A DNA stretch of 64,000 nt, from contig NZ_PJJS01000050.1 in assembly GCF_002929845.1 (NCBI RefSeq), positions 1 to 64,000 of the forward strand, given 5' to 3'. This DNA is from Cryobacterium sp. M96 (GTDB taxonomy: Bacteria; Actinomycetota; Actinomycetes; Actinomycetales; Microbacteriaceae). Below the pieces are notes generated by a model. It had not been told where the DNA came from and searched no databases. It saw only the letters and a program-made list of their open reading frames with translations. The first letter of the stretch is position 1, and every line of letters starts with the position of its first letter. Made by a program: the position numbers and the translations under genes. This document shows, piece by piece, positions 8,384 through 18,100 of the stretch.

Positions 8384-8965
8384 ATGAGCAATCAGAACCC
8401 CTTCGGCGGGCGCAGGGCCGCATTGTTCCCCGTTTTACCCAAGGGGGAGGTGCTCGCGACATACGCCACCTATGGCGAGGCTCAGGAAGCTGTGGACACT
8501 CTGGCGAAGTCCGACTTCCCGGTGAAGCAGGTCTCCATCCTCGGCAACGACCTCAAAACCGTCGAGCGGGTCACCGGCAAACTCACCTGGGGGCGCGTCG
8601 CTCTCGCCGGTGCGGCCTCCGGCGCCTGGCTGGGCGTGTTCTTCGGGCTGCTGTTCTTCATCTTCTCGCCGGATGGCGCGGGCCTGCCGTTCGTATTCGC
8701 CGCGGTGATGATCGGCGCCGGGTTCGGCATGCTGTTCGGGGTCGTCAGCGCCGCGCTCAATCGACGTCGCCGCGACTTCACATCGACCATGCAGGTGATT
8801 GCCAGTACCTATCAAGTGATCGTCGACGGCACCCTGGTCAATCGGGCCCGGAACCTGCTCGCCGGTCTCGCTGAGGCCGAGCAGACGGTGCCGGCCCCGC
8901 CGCATCCGTCGGAGCCCCCTCGCGTCGAAGAGCCGCCCGCGGCTCCGCAGCATCCGCTGCCCTGA
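8384..8965 (+). CDS. General stress protein, YflT/GSP17M-like membrane protein
   Basis: A 193-residue protein. The N-terminal part (VLATYATYGEAQEAVDTLAKSDFPVKQVSILGNDLKTVERVTGKL) matches the heat-induced stress protein YflT domain. It is followed by two membrane helices (about 68-87 and 95-118) and a Pro-rich tail. ATG at 8384. It is divergent from the MgtE-N gene, with 54 bp between the starts, and convergent with pepP. The biochemical role is unknown. Confidence 0.78.
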   Translation: MSNQNPFGGRRAALFPVLPKGEVLATYATYGEAQEAVDTLAKSDFPVKQVSILGNDLKTVERVTGKLTWGRVALAGAASGAWLGVFFGLLFFIFSPDGAGLPFVFAAVMIGAGFGMLFGVVSAALNRRRRDFTSTMQVIASTYQVIVDGTLVNRARNLLAGLAEAEQTVPAPPHPSEPPRVEEPPAAPQHPLP

Positions 8966-8981
8966 CAGTCCGCGGTCAGGT

Positions 8982-10538
8982 TTAGGTGGTGAGGGCGGCG
9001 ATCCAGGCCTCGACCTCCTCGACGGTGCGGGGGATGCCGGCCGACAGGTTCTCCGGGCCGTCCGCGGTGACCAGGATGTCGTCTTCAATCCGCACGCCGA
9101 TGCCGCGGTACTCCGCAGGCACCGTCAGGTCATCGGGCTGAAAGTAGAGGCCGGGTTCGATCGTGAACACCATTCCGGGCTCGATCACGCCGTCCATGTA
9201 CATCTCGCGGCGCGCCTGCGCGCAGTCGTGCACGTCGAGGCCGAGGTGGTGGCTGGTGCCGTGCACCATATAGCGGCGGTGGTGGCCGTTGTCGGGCAGC
9301 AGGGCTTCCTCGGCGGTGACGGGCAGCATGCCCCATTCGGCCGTGCGGCGCGCGATGACCGCCATCGCCGCGGCGTGCACGTCGCGGAACACGGCGCCGG
9401 GACGCGCCATGGCGAACGCGGCGTCCGCTGCCTCGCGCACGGCGTCGTAGACACGGCGCTGCACGTCGGTGAAGGTGCCGTTCACCGGGAGGGTGCGGGT
9501 GATGTCGGCGGTGTAGTAGCTGTCGACCTCGACGCCGGCGTCGATCAGGATCAGGTCGCCGGGCACGACGGCGCCATCGTTGCGGGTCCAGTGCAGGATG
9601 CAGGCGTGAGGGCCGGACGCGGCGATCGTGTCGTAGCCGACCGCGTTGCCGTCGGACCGGGCCCGGGTGTTGAACACGCCCTCAACGAGCCGTTCGCCGC
9701 GGTGGTGGGTGCTCGAGCGGGGCAGGTCCCGGATAATGTCCTCGAAGCCGCGGGCCGTGGCGGCGACGGCGAGGCGCATCTGGGCGATCTCGTAGGAGTC
9801 CTTGACCAGGCGCAGCTCCGACAGGCCGCGGGCGAACTGCTCGTCGGCGGCATGGTCGCCGTTGATCTCGAGGCTGAACGGCGAGTCGGAGGCGTCGGTC
9901 GTGAGCACCTTCTCCGCCGCGAATCGGAGGCGGGCCTCGTCGACCTCGGTGGTGAAGAGCGGGTCGGCCTCCCGCAGCACGAGGCTCTCGGTGTCGATCG
10001 TGTTCATGACCAGGGCAAGGTCGGCGATGCCGCGCACCGGCACGCCGAGGTCGGCGGCAACCTGGGCGACCCCGGGGCGTGGGCCGATCCAGAATTCGCC
10101 GATATCGGGGTTTGCGTAGAACTCGTCCGAGTCGCGGCCGGCCCGCTCTCGGAAGTAGAGGGTGGCGTCGTGACCGGTCGCTGTGGGTTCGAGCACCAAC
10201 ACGGCGCCGGGCTCGGCGTCGCTGCCCCAGCCGGTGAGGTGCGCAAAGGCCGAGTGCGCGCGGAACGCGTAGTCGGTGTCGTTGGAGCGTTGCTTGAGAC
10301 GACCGGCGGGGATGATCAAACGCTGTCCGGGGTGCATTGCGGAAAGGAGTTCGCGGCGGGCGGCCGCGAAGCGCGCCTGCTCGCGGGCGAGCGGTAGCTC
10401 TTCGGTGCGCTCGGCCCAGTCGTTGGAGATGTACGCCTTGAACCCGGCCGAACCGGGGGTGGTGGAGCGGTTCTCGTTCGATCGGGGAGCAGGGGTGATC
10501 GCGGTTTCGCTGGAAGTGGCCATGGCCCATTGTCCCAT
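8982..10538 (-). CDS. pepP: Xaa-Pro aminopeptidase (M24B)
   Basis: A 518-residue metallopeptidase that removes the N-terminal residue before proline. An N-terminal creatinase-like domain (about 40-210) precedes the pita-bread domain, whose metal ligands are all visible: DAGVEVDSYYTADITRTLP (two Asp), the His of HGTSHHLGLDVHD, the Glu of IEPGLYF and the Glu of GVRIEDD. The start is placed at ATG 10538; an ATG five codons later is possible. Only 4 bp separate it from the stop of the broken EEP gene upstream, so the two were probably once coupled. Confidence 0.9.
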   Translation of the reverse strand: MGQWAMATSSETAITPAPRSNENRSTTPGSAGFKAYISNDWAERTEELPLAREQARFAAARRELLSAMHPGQRLIIPAGRLKQRSNDTDYAFRAHSAFAHLTGWGSDAEPGAVLVLEPTATGHDATLYFRERAGRDSDEFYANPDIGEFWIGPRPGVAQVAADLGVPVRGIADLALVMNTIDTESLVLREADPLFTTEVDEARLRFAAEKVLTTDASDSPFSLEINGDHAADEQFARGLSELRLVKDSYEIAQMRLAVAATARGFEDIIRDLPRSSTHHRGERLVEGVFNTRARSDGNAVGYDTIAASGPHACILHWTRNDGAVVPGDLILIDAGVEVDSYYTADITRTLPVNGTFTDVQRRVYDAVREAADAAFAMARPGAVFRDVHAAAMAVIARRTAEWGMLPVTAEEALLPDNGHHRRYMVHGTSHHLGLDVHDCAQARREMYMDGVIEPGMVFTIEPGLYFQPDDLTVPAEYRGIGVRIEDDILVTADGPENLSAGIPRTVEEVEAWIAALTT

Positions 10539-10542
10539 TGAG

Positions 10543-10986
10543 CTAGGAGGTCGGGGCGAGGGTGGCCACGATCGGGCGGTGATCGCTGCCTGCGCCGTCT
10601 TCCGCCTTGATCACGCGCAGGCCCTGCACCTGCCAGTTCGCGGTGGCCAACGCGTGGTCGATCGGCGAGCCGAGCAGGGCCGGCGCGAAAGTCGGCCAGG
10701 TGCCGACGGCGCCCGCACCGGTCGCCGGTCCGGCGTCGTCGCTGACCGTGTAGTCGCCCAGGTCGGAGCTGATCATTAGGGTCGTGGAGCGGGCCTTGGA
10801 GATCTGGTCGAAGGCGATGGTGTGTACCCACATCGGACGTCCGCCCTCGCGCATGGCTTCGGCGATGGCCTCACCGGTGGCCTCGGTGGTTTCCGGCAGG
10901 GTGACGATGTCGGCGTTCTGGCCGAGGGCGAGTCGGCGATGGCGGCGGCTGGGAACCCCGCGGGACGGTCCGGGTCCGTCGCACAA
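10543..10986 (-). pseudogene. Endonuclease/exonuclease/phosphatase (EEP) family remnant
   Basis: The readable part contains an EEP strand with the metal-binding Glu (NADIVTLPETTEATGEAIAEAM), then PMWVHTIAFDQISKARSTTLMIS, and the C-terminal SPIDHALATANWQV and catalytic GSDHRPIVATL. Between DDAGPATGAG and VGTWPTF the central part of the fold, including the DxN motif, is absent. Upstream of NADIV the expected PAAAIAD... sequence lies in another frame, and the N-terminal membrane region is lost. Internal deletion plus frameshift makes a working nuclease unlikely. Confidence 0.7.
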
Positions 10987-10999
10987 CTAGCATGGGGGG

Positions 11000-11869
11000 A
11001 TGCTTGGTGCTCGACGATTCCGCGGTCCGATCGACCTGCACACGCATTCGAGCGTGTCGGATGGCACGGAGACCCCGTCGCAGCTCGTGCGGGCCGCCGC
11101 CGCGGCCGGCCTGGGCACGGTCGCACTGACCGACCACGATTCGACCGCCGGCTGGGCCGAGGCCGGTGTTGCCGCCCGCACCGCCGGACTCACACTCATC
11201 CCCGGCATGGAATTCAGCACCCGAGTGGGCTTCTCCAGCGTGCACCTGCTCGCGTACCTGTTCGACCCGTCCAACGCCGGCATCGTGGCCGAAACCGCCC
11301 GGGTGCGGCAGGCCCGGCTGGTGCGCGCCGAGCAGATGGTGGAGCGCATCGGCGTCGACTACGCCTTGACCTGGGAAGACGTGCTCGCACAGACCACGCC
11401 GGATGCGACGGTCGGCCGCCCGCATATCGCCGACGCACTGGTGGCCCGCGGGTTCGCGCTCACGCGGAGCGAGGCCTTCGCGGGAATACTGCACTGGGAG
11501 GCCGGCTACTACCAGCCCCACTACGCGCCGGACCCGCTGCGGGCCATCACCCTCGTGCGCGCGGCCGGTGGGGTGCCGGTCATCGCACACCCGGCGACGC
11601 GCGGGGCGGTCGACGTCATCCCTGAAGCGAAACTGGCCCGGTTGGCCGAGGCCGGCCTTTTCGGGCTCGAACTCGAGCACCGTGAGAACAGGCCCGAGGC
11701 GAAGGCCCACCTCTACGCGCTCGCCGAGAAGTACGGACTCTTCGTCACCGGGTCCAGCGACTACCACGGCGAGGGCAAGCCGAACCGCCTGGGCGAGAAC
11801 ACGACGACGCCCGAGGTGCTCGAGCGCATCATCGGACAGGGAACGGGCTCGCCGCCCGTCTACGGCTGA
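11000..11869 (+). CDS. PHP-domain phosphoesterase (RNase AM/TrpH-like)
   Basis: A 289-residue polymerase-and-histidinol-phosphatase domain protein. Metal ligands are visible as DLHTHSSVSDGT (about 12-23), ALTDHDST (about 41-48), the His in PVIAHPATRG, and GSSDYHGEGKPN near residue 250. Relatives are 5'-to-3' exoribonucleases or 3',5'-nucleotide bisphosphate phosphatases; which applies here is not visible. ATG at 11000. The broken EEP gene ends its 5' side 14 bp away on the other strand. Confidence 0.85.
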   Translation: MLGARRFRGPIDLHTHSSVSDGTETPSQLVRAAAAAGLGTVALTDHDSTAGWAEAGVAARTAGLTLIPGMEFSTRVGFSSVHLLAYLFDPSNAGIVAETARVRQARLVRAEQMVERIGVDYALTWEDVLAQTTPDATVGRPHIADALVARGFALTRSEAFAGILHWEAGYYQPHYAPDPLRAITLVRAAGGVPVIAHPATRGAVDVIPEAKLARLAEAGLFGLELEHRENRPEAKAHLYALAEKYGLFVTGSSDYHGEGKPNRLGENTTTPEVLERIIGQGTGSPPVYG

Positions 11870-11950
11870 CGCCGCCCACCCTAGGGAACCGGGCGCGCGG
11901 TCTACCATGCGCCGCGAGCCCTATCGTGAGCCACCGCGGAGTCAAACGAA

Positions 11951-11978
11951 AAGCGCCCCCGCCGAAGCGGAGGCGCTT
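11951..11978 (-). terminator. Rho-independent terminator of the DEAD-box helicase gene
   Basis: Read on the minus strand, AAGCGCCTCCGC and GCGGGGGCGCTT pair around a TTCG tetraloop (one mismatch) and are followed by TTTTCGTTT. It lies 29 bp after the helicase stop codon and faces the end of the PHP gene, 80 bp away, so it could act in both directions. Confidence 0.85.
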
Positions 11979-12006
11979 ACGGCCGAAACTGCCGTGCAGG
12001 GGGTGC

Positions 12007-13584
12007 CTAGCTGGGGGTGCCGGCCTGCGGGGCGTGGCGACGCGTGCGGCTTCGACGCCGCGGGGCGCTGTTGCCGTCGTGGTGCTCGGCGCCGCCGCCG
12101 TCGTGAGTGCCGGCGGCCGGGGTGATGACCGGGGCATCCGGGTTGGTGGTCGCGCTGACCCGGGTGCGCGAGCGCGGCGGGCGGCTGCCGGCCAGTTCGC
12201 CGGAGTGGCTCGCGCCCGAGCGTGCGGCGTCGGTGTGACCGGCGCCGGAGCGACCGGCGCCCGAGCGCGAGGAGTCGCCACCGGTGCGGCCCCCGCCGGA
12301 ACGGCCGAAGTCAGAGCGGCCCGAGTCGGAGCGGCCGGCGCCGCCGGTACGGCCTGCGCCACCCGTGCGTGCAGCCGAGGCGGCGGTCTCCCGGATGGGC
12401 GAGGCGCGGAGGCGACCCTTCGACCCGGCCGGGATGTTCAGGTCGGCATAGAGGTGCGGCGACGACGAGTAGGTCTCCATCGGAACCGGCGTGCCGAAGT
12501 CGAGCGCGTTGTTGATCAGCGTCCACTTGTGCATGTCGTCCCAGTCGACGAACGTGACCGCAATGCCGGTCTTGCCCGCACGGCCGGTGCGTCCTACGCG
12601 GTGCAGGTAGGCCTTCTCGTCCTCGGGGATGGTGTGGTTGATCACGTGAGTGACGTCGTCCACGTCGATGCCGCGCGCGGCGACATCCGTGGCGATCAGA
12701 ATGTCCTTCTTGCCGGCCTTGAAGGAGGCCATGGCGCGTTCACGCTGTTCCTGGTTGAGGTCACCGTGCACGGCCGTGGCGTTGAAGCCGCGATCGCCGA
12801 GCTCCTCGACCAGCTTGGCGGCGGCGCGCTTGGTGCGGGTGAAGATCACGGTCTTGCCGCGGCCCTCGGCCATCAGGATGCGGCCGATCACCTCGTCCTT
12901 GTCCATGTTGTGTGCGCGGTAGACAAGGTGCTCGATGTTGGCCTGCATCAGGCCCTCGTCGGGGTCGGACGCACGGATGTGGATCGGGCGGTTCATGAAC
13001 CGGCGCGCCAGGGCGACGATCGGGCCCGGCATCGTGGCCGAGAACAGCATCGTGTGGCGGGTGGGCGGCGTCTGCGAGAACAGCTTCTCGATGTCGGCGA
13101 GGAAGCCGAGGTCGAGCATCTTGTCGGCCTCGTCGAGCACCATCTCGCTCACGTTGGCGAGGCTGAGCAGGCGCTGGCTGGCGAGGTCGAGGAGCCGGCC
13201 GGGGGTGCCGACGACGATCTGCGCGCCGGCCTTGAGCGCCTCGATCTGACCTTCGTACGCCTTGCCGCCGTAGATGGAGACAACCTTGGTGTTGCGGTTG
13301 CTGGAAGCCATCTCGAGGTCTTCGGAGACCTGCACGCACAGCTCGCGGGTCGGGACGACGACGAGTACCTGCACGCCGGGTGCGGGGTCGAGCCCGAGTC
13401 GCTGAATGATCGGAAGGCCGAAGCCGAGGGTCTTGCCGGTGCCGGTCTTGGCCTGACCGATGATGTCCTGGCCGCTCAGGGCGAGGGGGATGGTCTGCAC
13501 CTGGATGGGGAAGGGCTCGATGATGCCTTTATCAGCGAGAGCCTGAACCATGTCCTGGTCGATGTTGAGTTCGGAGAAAGTCAC
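12007..13584 (-). CDS. DEAD-box RNA helicase (RhlE-like)
   Basis: A 525-residue ATP-dependent RNA helicase. Q motif FPIQVQTIP, Walker A AKTGTGKT (about 44-51), Walker B VLDEADKML, SAT motif, and HRVGRTGRAG are all present. The C-terminal ~130 residues are a low-complexity Arg/Gly/Ser tail (RSDSGRSDFGRSGGGRTGG) typical of RNA-binding tails, ending in a basic RRRSRTRRH patch. GTG start. It corresponds in position to mycobacterial RhlE (Rv3211) ahead of DUF3107 and AdnAB. Likely roles are RNA decay or ribosome assembly. Confidence 0.9.
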   Translation of the reverse strand: MTFSELNIDQDMVQALADKGIIEPFPIQVQTIPLALSGQDIIGQAKTGTGKTLGFGLPIIQRLGLDPAPGVQVLVVVPTRELCVQVSEDLEMASSNRNTKVVSIYGGKAYEGQIEALKAGAQIVVGTPGRLLDLASQRLLSLANVSEMVLDEADKMLDLGFLADIEKLFSQTPPTRHTMLFSATMPGPIVALARRFMNRPIHIRASDPDEGLMQANIEHLVYRAHNMDKDEVIGRILMAEGRGKTVIFTRTKRAAAKLVEELGDRGFNATAVHGDLNQEQRERAMASFKAGKKDILIATDVAARGIDVDDVTHVINHTIPEDEKAYLHRVGRTGRAGKTGIAVTFVDWDDMHKWTLINNALDFGTPVPMETYSSSPHLYADLNIPAGSKGRLRASPIRETAASAARTGGAGRTGGAGRSDSGRSDFGRSGGGRTGGDSSRSGAGRSGAGHTDAARSGASHSGELAGSRPPRSRTRVSATTNPDAPVITPAAGTHDGGGAEHHDGNSAPRRRSRTRRHAPQAGTPS

Positions 13585-13785
13585 GAATTATTGCCTGTCA
13601 TTAGCTGGAAGCGGGATGCGCCCGTCTTTTGCTTCGGGCACCTGGCCATCGATCCATGCCGATGGCGTGGTCCCAGCCTATCGGGCGGCCCTGTGAAGTC
13701 TCTTATACCGGACCCGGACGCGCCGATGCGCCCAGCGTGGGCCGGAACCCGCGGTGGCGGCACGACACTGTTCTAAGCTGGGCCT

Positions 13786-14499
13786 GTGATCATGTGGATC
13801 GATGGGCGGAAGAAGCGCGTGGAGGCACCCCGGCAACCGGCGCGGCGGGCACGTCAGTCGACCACGAAAATGGACATCGCCGGTTTCACGCCGGAGTTGC
13901 TGCCCTACTTCGGCCAGGCGGCATACTTCCAACTCGGCATGTTCGAGAACCTCGCCCTGGCCATCGCGATCGCTCCGGACCTCACCGCGAAGGAGGCGCT
14001 GAGCGTCGCCGCCGGCCGGGCCCTCGCCAAGCACCAGGGGCTCGTGGCCGAGATCCGCCGCCGCGGCGGTGAGCCGTCCGAGGTGATGGCCCCGTTCGCG
14101 CCCCACCTCGACGCGTTCCGCGAGCAGACGGCCGGCGCCGACTGGAACGAACTGCTGCTCAGCTGCTATCTCGCCGGGGGACTGCTCGACGACTTCTTCA
14201 TCCGGCTGTCCGACGGGCTGCCCGGCGATGTGGGCCCGCGGGTGGCGCACCTGCTCGGCCAGGACGCCGGCACGGAGGTTCTCGTCACCCACCTGAAGGC
14301 TGCTATCGGCGCCGCCCCGGCGCTCGGGTCGCACCTGGCCCTGTGGGGACGACGCCTGGTCGGGGACACCCTGCTGGTCGCCCGCTCGGCTCTGCCGATG
14401 GAGGGCATCACCGCAGCGGAGTCCCGGATCGAACCCGTGTTCACTGAGCTCATCGCCGCGCACACGCGGCGCATGGACGGACTCGGCCTGACCGCCTGA
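13786..14499 (+). CDS. Ferritin-like fold protein (MiaE-like family)
   Basis: A 237-residue, mainly helical protein. Segments YFGQAAYFQLGMFENLALAIAIAPDL, AKHQGLVAEIRRRGG and LLSCYLAGGLLDDFFIRLSD match the ferritin-like domain family that sits beside the RhlE helicase in many actinobacteria. The Glu and His residues expected of a di-iron site are partly visible (FEN, AKHQ), but I cannot confirm the full set. The start is GTG 13786 or ATG 13792. Function unknown; distant kinship to the tRNA hydroxylase MiaE is from the family only. Confidence 0.7.
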   Translation: MIMWIDGRKKRVEAPRQPARRARQSTTKMDIAGFTPELLPYFGQAAYFQLGMFENLALAIAIAPDLTAKEALSVAAGRALAKHQGLVAEIRRRGGEPSEVMAPFAPHLDAFREQTAGADWNELLLSCYLAGGLLDDFFIRLSDGLPGDVGPRVAHLLGQDAGTEVLVTHLKAAIGAAPALGSHLALWGRRLVGDTLLVARSALPMEGITAAESRIEPVFTELIAAHTRRMDGLGLTA

Positions 14500-14524
14500 C
14501 CGCCGGCCGCACGGGGAGCCTTCG

Positions 14525-14833
14525 TCACGCGCGGGCCGGGTGCCCGTCGCGCATCAGGGTGTGCAGCATCCGCTCGTCGCCGGCGGTGCGCGTGCGCACC
14601 AGGGCCAGGTCGGCTGCGACGGATGCCAGTGCGGTCACCCCGAGGGTGACCCACCAGATCCAGCCACCGTCCAAGGGCGCGCCTAGCCAGCTCAGCGCCA
14701 CCCAGACGACGGACGCGACCATGGTGCCGATCGCCGGGACGAGGACTGCACCGTGTGCGCGGCGCCCCGGAATGGCATACCGTGCGGCAATCCCCAGAAC
14801 CGCACCGCCGAGGGCGATGAAGAGCAGTTCCAC
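14525..14833 (-). CDS. Small membrane protein
   Basis: A 102-residue protein with three predicted membrane helices (about 3-20, 28-50, 58-78) and a short charged tail. I do not recognise the family by name. It lies 6 bp after the DUF3107 gene on the same strand, so the two are probably co-transcribed. GTG start at 14833. Confidence 0.65.
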   Translation of the reverse strand: MELLFIALGGAVLGIAARYAIPGRRAHGAVLVPAIGTMVASVVWVALSWLGAPLDGGWIWWVTLGVTALASVAADLALVRTRTAGDERMLHTLMRDGHPARA

Positions 14834-14839
14834 GGTTGG

Positions 14840-15064
14840 TCAGGCGACGAAGCCGACGCGGCGGGACTCCTCGGAGCCCAGCTCCACGTACGCGAGCCCG
14901 ACGGTCGGAACGATATAGACCTTGCCCTTGCTGTCGGAGAGCTTCAGGTACCCGGTCTGCCCGGCGAGGGCGGCAGCGACCGTTTCCTCGACCTCGTTCG
15001 CGGGCTGTGAGGTCTCGAAGCCAATCTCACGGGGAGAATTGAAGATGCCAATGCGGATATCCAC
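14840..15064 (-). CDS. DUF3107 family protein
   Basis: A 74-residue protein matching actinobacterial DUF3107 (mycobacterial Rv3208A/TB9.4): VDIRIGIFNSPREIGFET, then ETVAAALAGQTGYLKLSDSKG and KVYIVPTVGLAYVELG. Function unknown. I place the start at GTG 15064; an upstream in-frame extension to 15133 lacks family similarity. It is divergent from adnA with about 98 bp between starts, where both promoters must lie. Confidence 0.85.
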   Translation of the reverse strand: MDIRIGIFNSPREIGFETSQPANEVEETVAAALAGQTGYLKLSDSKGKVYIVPTVGLAYVELGSEESRRVGFVA

Positions 15065-15162
15065 CAGATGCGCCTTTCGTTGCCTAAGCGCCCAGATTAC
15101 GACAGAACCGCGCACCGGGCCGACATCGTTCACTGTCGGCGCAACCCGTTACGTTTGAAAAC

Positions 15163-18100
15163 GTGACAACCCTGGGACTCCCGCTCCGTACCGAGCAAGA
15201 AACGGTCGTTCTCGACGACTCGCAACGCGCCGTTCTTGCGCTGGTAGCGCAGCCTGCCCTGCCCGGTGGTCGACGCCACACCTCGGGAGTCAGCGCCTCC
15301 GTGATCGGCGCACCCGGCACCGGCAAGACCACCACGCTGGTCGAACTCGTCGCCGAGTGCGTGCGGGGCCACGGGTATTCGCCCAGCGAGGTGCTTGTGC
15401 TGGTGCCCACTCGCACGGGAGCGACGGCCCTGCGTGACCGGCTTGCGCTGCGCCTCGGCGTGCCCACCAACGGCCCGCTGGCCCGCACCGCGAACTCGGT
15501 CGCGTTCCAGATCGTGCGGGATGCCCTGGCCCGGGCGGGAGGCGCGGCTCCCACCCTGCTCACCGGCGGCGAACAAGACCAGATCATCGCGGAGCTGCTC
15601 GAGGGGCACCGGCAGGACCACGCCGAAGCGCAGCAGGCCGAAGCGCAGGGCGGGTCGCAGCACATCGAGTCACACCCTGAGTCGCGGCACGCCGCACCGG
15701 ACTGGCCCGACAGCCTCGGCGCCGACGTGCGCAGCCTGCGCGGGTTCCGCACGCAGCTGCGCGACCTGATGATGCGCGCCGTCGAATACGGCGTCACCCC
15801 GGAGGCGCTCGCGGCTCTCGGCCGCAGCGAGCAGCGCCCGGAGTGGGTGGCCGCGGCCGAGTTCATCCGCGGCTACGACGACGTGAAAGACCAGTCCCGC
15901 CCCGGCCAGTACGACTCCACCGAACTGGCCCAGTTCGCCGCGGCCATCGTGGCCCGGGCCCCGGCCGGTTCCGCGGCGCTCGGCTCGCTCGGCAGCCTGC
16001 GCCTGATCCTGCTCGACGATGCGCAAGAACTTACCCAGGCCAACCTGACCCTCCTCGCCCAGTTCGCGGCGCGCGGCGTGGGCGTCATTGCGTTCGGCGA
16101 CCCCGATATCAGCACCGGTTCCTTCCACGGCGCCCACCCGGATGCCCTCGGCCGGCTGGGCGCGTACCTGTCCGGCGCCGTGCTGCCGACCCTGGTTCTC
16201 AGCACGGTGTACCGGCACGACGCGGCCATCCGCGGGGTGGTGCGGGGTCTCACGCACCGCATCGGCGCGGCCTCGGCCGGCACGCAACGGTTCGCCGTCG
16301 GCGTGGCTGACCCGGCCGCGCAGGCAGTCCAGCCCGGAGGGAAGGCGGACCAGGCCGAGCCTGCCGGGGAGCCGAAACCCGTGCAGACCATGCTCGCGGA
16401 CAGCCCCGCCGACCAGCTCGCCGTGATCGCCCGCCGGCTGCGGGAGCGGCACGTGCTCGGCGGCATTCCGTGGGGTCAGATGGCGGTCGTCGTGCGCAGC
16501 GGCTCGCTCGTGCCCGCCCTGTCCAAGGGGCTCGCCGCGCTCGAGGTGCCCACCCAGGTGTCGTCGGCGCAGACCGCGCTCCGCGACGATTACGCCGTGC
16601 GGGCCTTCATCCTCGCGCTCGAGGTGACCCTGGGCCGCACACCCCTGGGGCCCGAGGAGGCGACCCTGCTGCTCCGCGGCCCGCTCGGCGGCCTCGACCC
16701 GATCACCCTGCGGCGCCTGCGTGCCGCGCTGCGCCAACAGGAACTCAGCAGTGACCGGAACCGCTCCGCCGACGAGCTCCTGGTGGAGGCCCTCGGCGAC
16801 CCCGGCCTGTTCGCCGCCATCGACAACCGCACGGCCCGCCGGGCCGCCAGCTGCGGGGAGAGCCTTCGGGCGGCCGCCGTGGAATACGCTGCCGGCGCCA
16901 CGATCGAGGAACTGCTCTGGGGTCTCTGGCAACGAAGCGGCCTCGCCCGGGAGTGGAAGGACCAGTCCACCGGCACGGGCATCGTCGCCGACGAGGCCAA
17001 CCACAACCTCGACGCCGTGGTGGAGCTCTTCTCCGCCGCGCAGCGCTACGTGGAGCGCACCCCGACCGCCCCGCCGGTTTTGTTCCTCGAACACCTTGTC
17101 GACACCGACGTGCCCGAAGACACCCTCGCCCCGCGCGCGCTGGGCGACGCGGTCATCGTGTCCACCCCGAGCGGCCTGATCGGCCGCGAATTCGACGTCG
17201 TCGTCATCGCCGGGGTGCAGGAGAACGTCTGGCCCGACCTGCGCATCCGTGGTTCGCTGCTCGGAGGCGGCGACCTGGCCGCGCTCGCCGCCGGCCGGCG
17301 CCCGGAGGAGGCCGGCGCCCGCACCACCGTGCTGCACGACGAGCTGCGCATGTTCGCCCAGGCGGCCAGCCGCGCCCGCAGCGAACTGCTGGTGACTGCC
17401 ATCGACAACGAGGAGAACCAGCCGTCGGTGTTTTTACGGCTGCTGCCGAAGCCCGCACCGCGCACGGCTCCGGAGCCCGGCGACATCAGCCGCTACCCGC
17501 TCTCCCTGCGCGGCCTGGTGGGCCGGCTCCGCCGGGATCTGACCCGGGGCACCGCGGCCCACGGCGACGAGGCCGCGAGCCGGGCCACGGATGCCGCAGC
17601 GACCCTGGCCCGGCTGGCCCGGGAGAACGTGGTCGGTGCCGCCCCCGACCAGTGGTACGGCCTGAACGAGCCCAGCACCGTGCGCCCGCTCAACGACCGG
17701 GAGGCCGGCGACGCCCCGGTGCGCGTCTCGCCGTCGCGGATGGCGGCCTTCGAGACCTGCCCGCTGCACTGGGTGATCGGGCAGGTCGGCGGCGGCACGT
17801 CCAACACCGCCGCGAACCTCGGCACGATCATCCACAAGGTGATGGAAGACTCCACCAGTCATAGCCCCGACGCGCTCTGGAAGGGCGTCGAGGCGCGCTG
17901 GGGTGAGCTTCAGTTCGACGCCGACTGGCAGTCCCGGGTGCAGAAAGTCGAGGCGCGCGCGCTGACCGACCGGCTCGCCTCCTACCTGCTCGACTTCGAA
18001 CACGGCGGTGGCAGCCTGCTCAGCGCGGAGGGCACCTTCCAGCTCGACGTCGACGGCGCCGTGCTGTCCGGCACGGTCGACCGGGTCGAGCGGCTCGGCG

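Noticed and set aside
15670-17337. Long minus-strand open frame inside adnA
   Set aside because: Shadow frame in high-GC DNA; no motif, and adnA on the other strand carries helicase and nuclease signatures.
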